From: Pseudomonas rhizosphaerae
GTDB lineage: Bacteria > Pseudomonadota > Gammaproteobacteria > Pseudomonadales > Pseudomonadaceae
Length of the DNA: 64,000 nt
Reading direction: 5' to 3'
Assembly (NCBI RefSeq): GCF_000761155.1
Contig: NZ_CP009533.1
Location: 1,736,001-1,800,000 of the forward strand
This document shows, piece after piece, positions 61,897 to 64,000 of the stretch; the stretch's first letter is position 1; the number at the start of each line of letters is the position of its first letter. The notes beneath the pieces were generated by a model. It was not told the origin of the DNA and searched no databases. It saw only the letters and a list, made by a program, of their open reading frames with translations. Position numbers and translations under genes: made by a program.

Positions 61897-62532
61897 ATGT
61901 CATTCGATCTCCACCTGCTGCTTTTGGTGTTCGTGACCTACATCATTGGCGCCGCCAGCCCAGGGCCCAGCAACATGCGCATCATGAGCGTGGCGATGCA
62001 CCAGGGCAGGCGACCGGCGTTGATGCTGGCGGCGGGTGTCATCAGCGGGTCGTTCTTTTGGGGCACCATGGCCGCGACAGGTGTGTCTGCGGTGATCGTC
62101 CAGTACGCCGAGGCGCTCTTCGTGTTGAAGGTAATAGGCGGCGCCTATCTGTTGTTCCTTGCCAGCAAGGCCTGCCGCTCGGCGCTGACCTCCAACGAAC
62201 GCTTTGCCAGTGAGCTGTCAGCGGTGCCGAAGGTATCCGAATGGAAACTCTATCGACGTGGCCTGTTGATGCACCTTACCAACCCGAAGGCGATCCTGAG
62301 CTGGATCGCGACGATGACCCTGGGTCTGGGGCCAGGCGCTACCACCTCGACGGTTGCCATTATCCTGGCCGGTTGCGCCGTACTCAGCGTGACTATTTTC
62401 GGCGGCTACGCGGTGGTGTTTTCCACGGTGCCGATGGTTCGCGCCTATCAAAAGGCGCGCCGCTGGATCGAGGGTACGCTGGCGGCGGTGTTTGCCGGGG
62501 CGGGCCTGAAGCTCCTGTTTGCCCGCCCATGA
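61897..62532 (+). CDS. LysE/RhtB-family exporter
   Basis: The 211-residue protein has about six membrane helices and the family signatures: ASPGPSNMRIMSVAMHQGRRPALMLAAGVISGSFFWG at residues 20-57, FVLKVIGGAYLLFLASKACRS near 70-90 and KLYRRGLLMHLTNPKAILSW near 115. It exports amino acids or related small metabolites. GGAG precedes the ATG. The 109-base gap to the divergent dapA-like gene probably holds both promoters. A diverged 3' remnant lies at 54472-54823. Confidence 0.9.
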   Translation: MSFDLHLLLLVFVTYIIGAASPGPSNMRIMSVAMHQGRRPALMLAAGVISGSFFWGTMAATGVSAVIVQYAEALFVLKVIGGAYLLFLASKACRSALTSNERFASELSAVPKVSEWKLYRRGLLMHLTNPKAILSWIATMTLGLGPGATTSTVAIILAGCAVLSVTIFGGYAVVFSTVPMVRAYQKARRWIEGTLAAVFAGAGLKLLFARP

Positions 62533-62536
62533 TCAG

Positions 62537-64000
62537 CTACCGGCCGGGCGTAGTGTCCAGCCGGGCCGCCAGGCGCATCAGGTTGGCCCGGTCCAGCCCC
62601 AGGCTGCGGGCGGCGGCTGCGGCATTGCCGTCGTGGCGTGCAAGGGCGTCGCTGAGCAGCTGCCGCTTGTAGGCGTCGACGGCGCTGCGGAAATCCACGG
62701 GCGGCGCCGAGTCTGCAGAGTGCGGGAGAGGGGTTGCCGTGGAGCTATGGTCCGTGGTGGCTTCGAGAAAGTCCAGGTCCTCCGACTCCAGGGTCAGCAC
62801 CTGTTTGGCCAGGGAGGACGTCGTGCGTTTGTTTGCCTTGAGTGCGGCCCTCGCCATCAGGTGTTCCAGCTCGCGAATATTGCCGGGCCAGGCATATCCG
62901 ATCAGGGCGCGACGGGCGTTCTCCGAGAATCGCAACGAAGGCACGCCGATGCGCCAACGGTTGTGTTCGGCAAACGCCCCGGCCAGCAGCATGATGTCTT
63001 CGCGACGTTCCCGTAGTGCCGGCACCCGCAGCGGGTAGACGCTCAGACGATGATACAGGTCGGCCCGAAACCGCCCCTGCCGCACTTCGTCGGCGAGGTT
63101 GCGGTTGGTGGCGGCGATCAGGCGAATGTCGACCACGTGGAGCTTGTCCGACCCGACCCGTTGCAGCTGGCCGCCCTGCAGCACTCTCAGGAGGCTGGCC
63201 TGTACGACCAGGGGCAGTTCACCGATCTCGTCGAGGAAGAGCGTTCCCGAGGTAGCCAGTTCGAACTTGCCCAGGCGATTCTCGATGGCCCCGGAAAAAG
63301 CTCCCTTGACGTGCCCGAACAGCTCGCTTTCCACCAGGTGTTCCGGCAACGCGGCGCAATTGACCGTGATGAAGGGCTTGTCGGCCCGAGCCGAGCCGTC
63401 ATGCAGCCGTTGTGCGACCAGCTCCTTGCCCACGCCCGTCTCGCCGGTGATCAGCACGGTGAGATCACTGGGCGCCACCAGATCGACCTCCGACAGGAGC
63501 TGCCTGAAGCGTTCACTGTTGCCGATCATCGCAGGCTTGGGCCGATGGGCGGCGAGTCGATACGCTTCGGCCCGCTTGCGTTCACCGGCCACGGTCTGCA
63601 ACAGGTCATCGAAGCGAGACGCCGCCACCACCGTAGCGGCCGCGAACGTGGCGAAGGTCTCGATGGTCTGCAGATCGCGTTCGGAAAACTGGCCGACGGT
63701 CAATGCGTCGAGGGTCAGCACGCCCCAGATCTGCTCGTTGATCCGCAATGCACAGCCCATGCAGTCATGCACGGGCAATGCGCTCGAGCCGATCAAACCG
63801 TCATAGGGGTCTGGCAGGTCACAGTTCGGCGGGAACAGCACGGGGCCTTTTGCTTCGACGATCGCCTTCAGGCGCGGGTGGCGTACCACAGGGTAGCGGC
63901 GGGCCATGGCGTCTTCGGCCAGACCGTAGGCAGCGACAGGAATCAGTTCGCCATGATCCACCCGCAGCAAGGCCATGGCATCGGCCGGTACCAGTTGCTG
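62537..64000 (-). CDS. norR: NorR-type nitric-oxide-responsive sigma-54 activator, 5' end outside the window
   Basis: At least 487 residues are visible, ending in a Fis-type helix-turn-helix (AAAAARSLGLDRANLMRLAARL). A GAF domain covers the first 150 visible residues (HPRLKAIVEAKGPVLFP, LPDPYDGLI, LTLDALTVGQFSERDL). The AAA+ domain follows, with Walker A GETGVGKE, the sigma-54 loop written GAFSGA instead of the usual GAFTGA, and Walker B GTLFLDEIGEL. The GAF sequence and spacing match NorR, whose GAF holds a non-haem iron that senses NO. A norVW or hmp-type target is expected beyond the edge. Confidence 0.88.
   Translation of the reverse strand, partial: QQLVPADAMALLRVDHGELIPVAAYGLAEDAMARRYPVVRHPRLKAIVEAKGPVLFPPNCDLPDPYDGLIGSSALPVHDCMGCALRINEQIWGVLTLDALTVGQFSERDLQTIETFATFAAATVVAASRFDDLLQTVAGERKRAEAYRLAAHRPKPAMIGNSERFRQLLSEVDLVAPSDLTVLITGETGVGKELVAQRLHDGSARADKPFITVNCAALPEHLVESELFGHVKGAFSGAIENRLGKFELATSGTLFLDEIGELPLVVQASLLRVLQGGQLQRVGSDKLHVVDIRLIAATNRNLADEVRQGRFRADLYHRLSVYPLRVPALRERREDIMLLAGAFAEHNRWRIGVPSLRFSENARRALIGYAWPGNIRELEHLMARAALKANKRTTSSLAKQVLTLESEDLDFLEATTDHSSTATPLPHSADSAPPVDFRSAVDAYKRQLLSDALARHDGNAAAAARSLGLDRANLMRLAARLDTTPGR

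Overview
The window looks like a piece of a Pseudomonas chromosome (fluorescens/putida-type, or a close gammaproteobacterial relative). Most genes are GC-rich. They include a ColR-like regulator beside eptA, PAS-PAS chemoreceptors, a TctCBA importer, paoABC and many LysR/TetR/GntR/IclR regulators, in short operons separated by compact intergenic regions. I saw no rRNA, tRNA, CRISPR array or intact transposase gene.

Layout. 1-4320 (minus strand): the start of a non-flagellar type III secretion operon in the order small ORF, sctD, sctX-like, sctY-like, sctV, secretin; the secretin runs off the left edge. 4570-10305: an IclR regulator, a D-2-hydroxyacid dehydrogenase, an RraA-like aldolase/decarboxylase and a TctCBA importer, probably one organic-acid catabolic island. 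10334-16224: a serine hydrolase, a DltE-like SDR, a NYN nuclease with an unusual C-terminus, a RidA/LysR pair, a DMT exporter and Ohr. 16442-21267: LysR plus the periplasmic aldehyde oxidoreductase PaoABC. 21523-25004: TetR/MFS and an old yellow enzyme with an ArsR-type regulator. 25068-32551: signalling genes (PAS-PAS chemoreceptor, hybrid kinase, HisKA_2 kinase, MASE2-GGDEF) and a cupin. 32576-36151: DctA, a fumarase/aspartase-superfamily lyase and a divergent GntR/HutC regulator. 37289-42217: a complete 2-deoxy-D-ribose regulon (deoC, deoR, deoX, deoP, deoK) with two DeoR-type operators. 42551-51505: a chemoreceptor, AzoR, DUF2252, a MerR pair, a hexapeptide protein, higBA, a DCC protein, a lipoprotein and a PAP2 phosphatase. 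51846-54264: eptA and a ColR-like response regulator with no sensor kinase next to it.

The most unusual part is 53806-62532. An AT-richer insert carries a two-gene operon: a secreted small protein, then a 1378-residue RTX protein with a FrpC-type self-processing module (predicted Asp226-Pro227 cleavage site). The insert lies between two copies of a chromosomal segment. The left copy keeps the intact ColR-like gene but has only fused 3' remnants of the dapA-like and lysE-like genes. The right copy has a 5'-truncated regulator but intact dapA-like and lysE-like genes. This is the pattern left by single-crossover integration of a circular DNA that carried the cassette and a homologous segment, followed by a deletion in one copy. 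A short chemoreceptor-like fragment at the right junction hints at the donor locus. The gene pair recalls Neisseria frpD-frpC, but no type I transporter is encoded in the window.

The window ends inside a NorR-type sigma-54 activator gene. All coordinates and motifs were read by eye; no database search was run.
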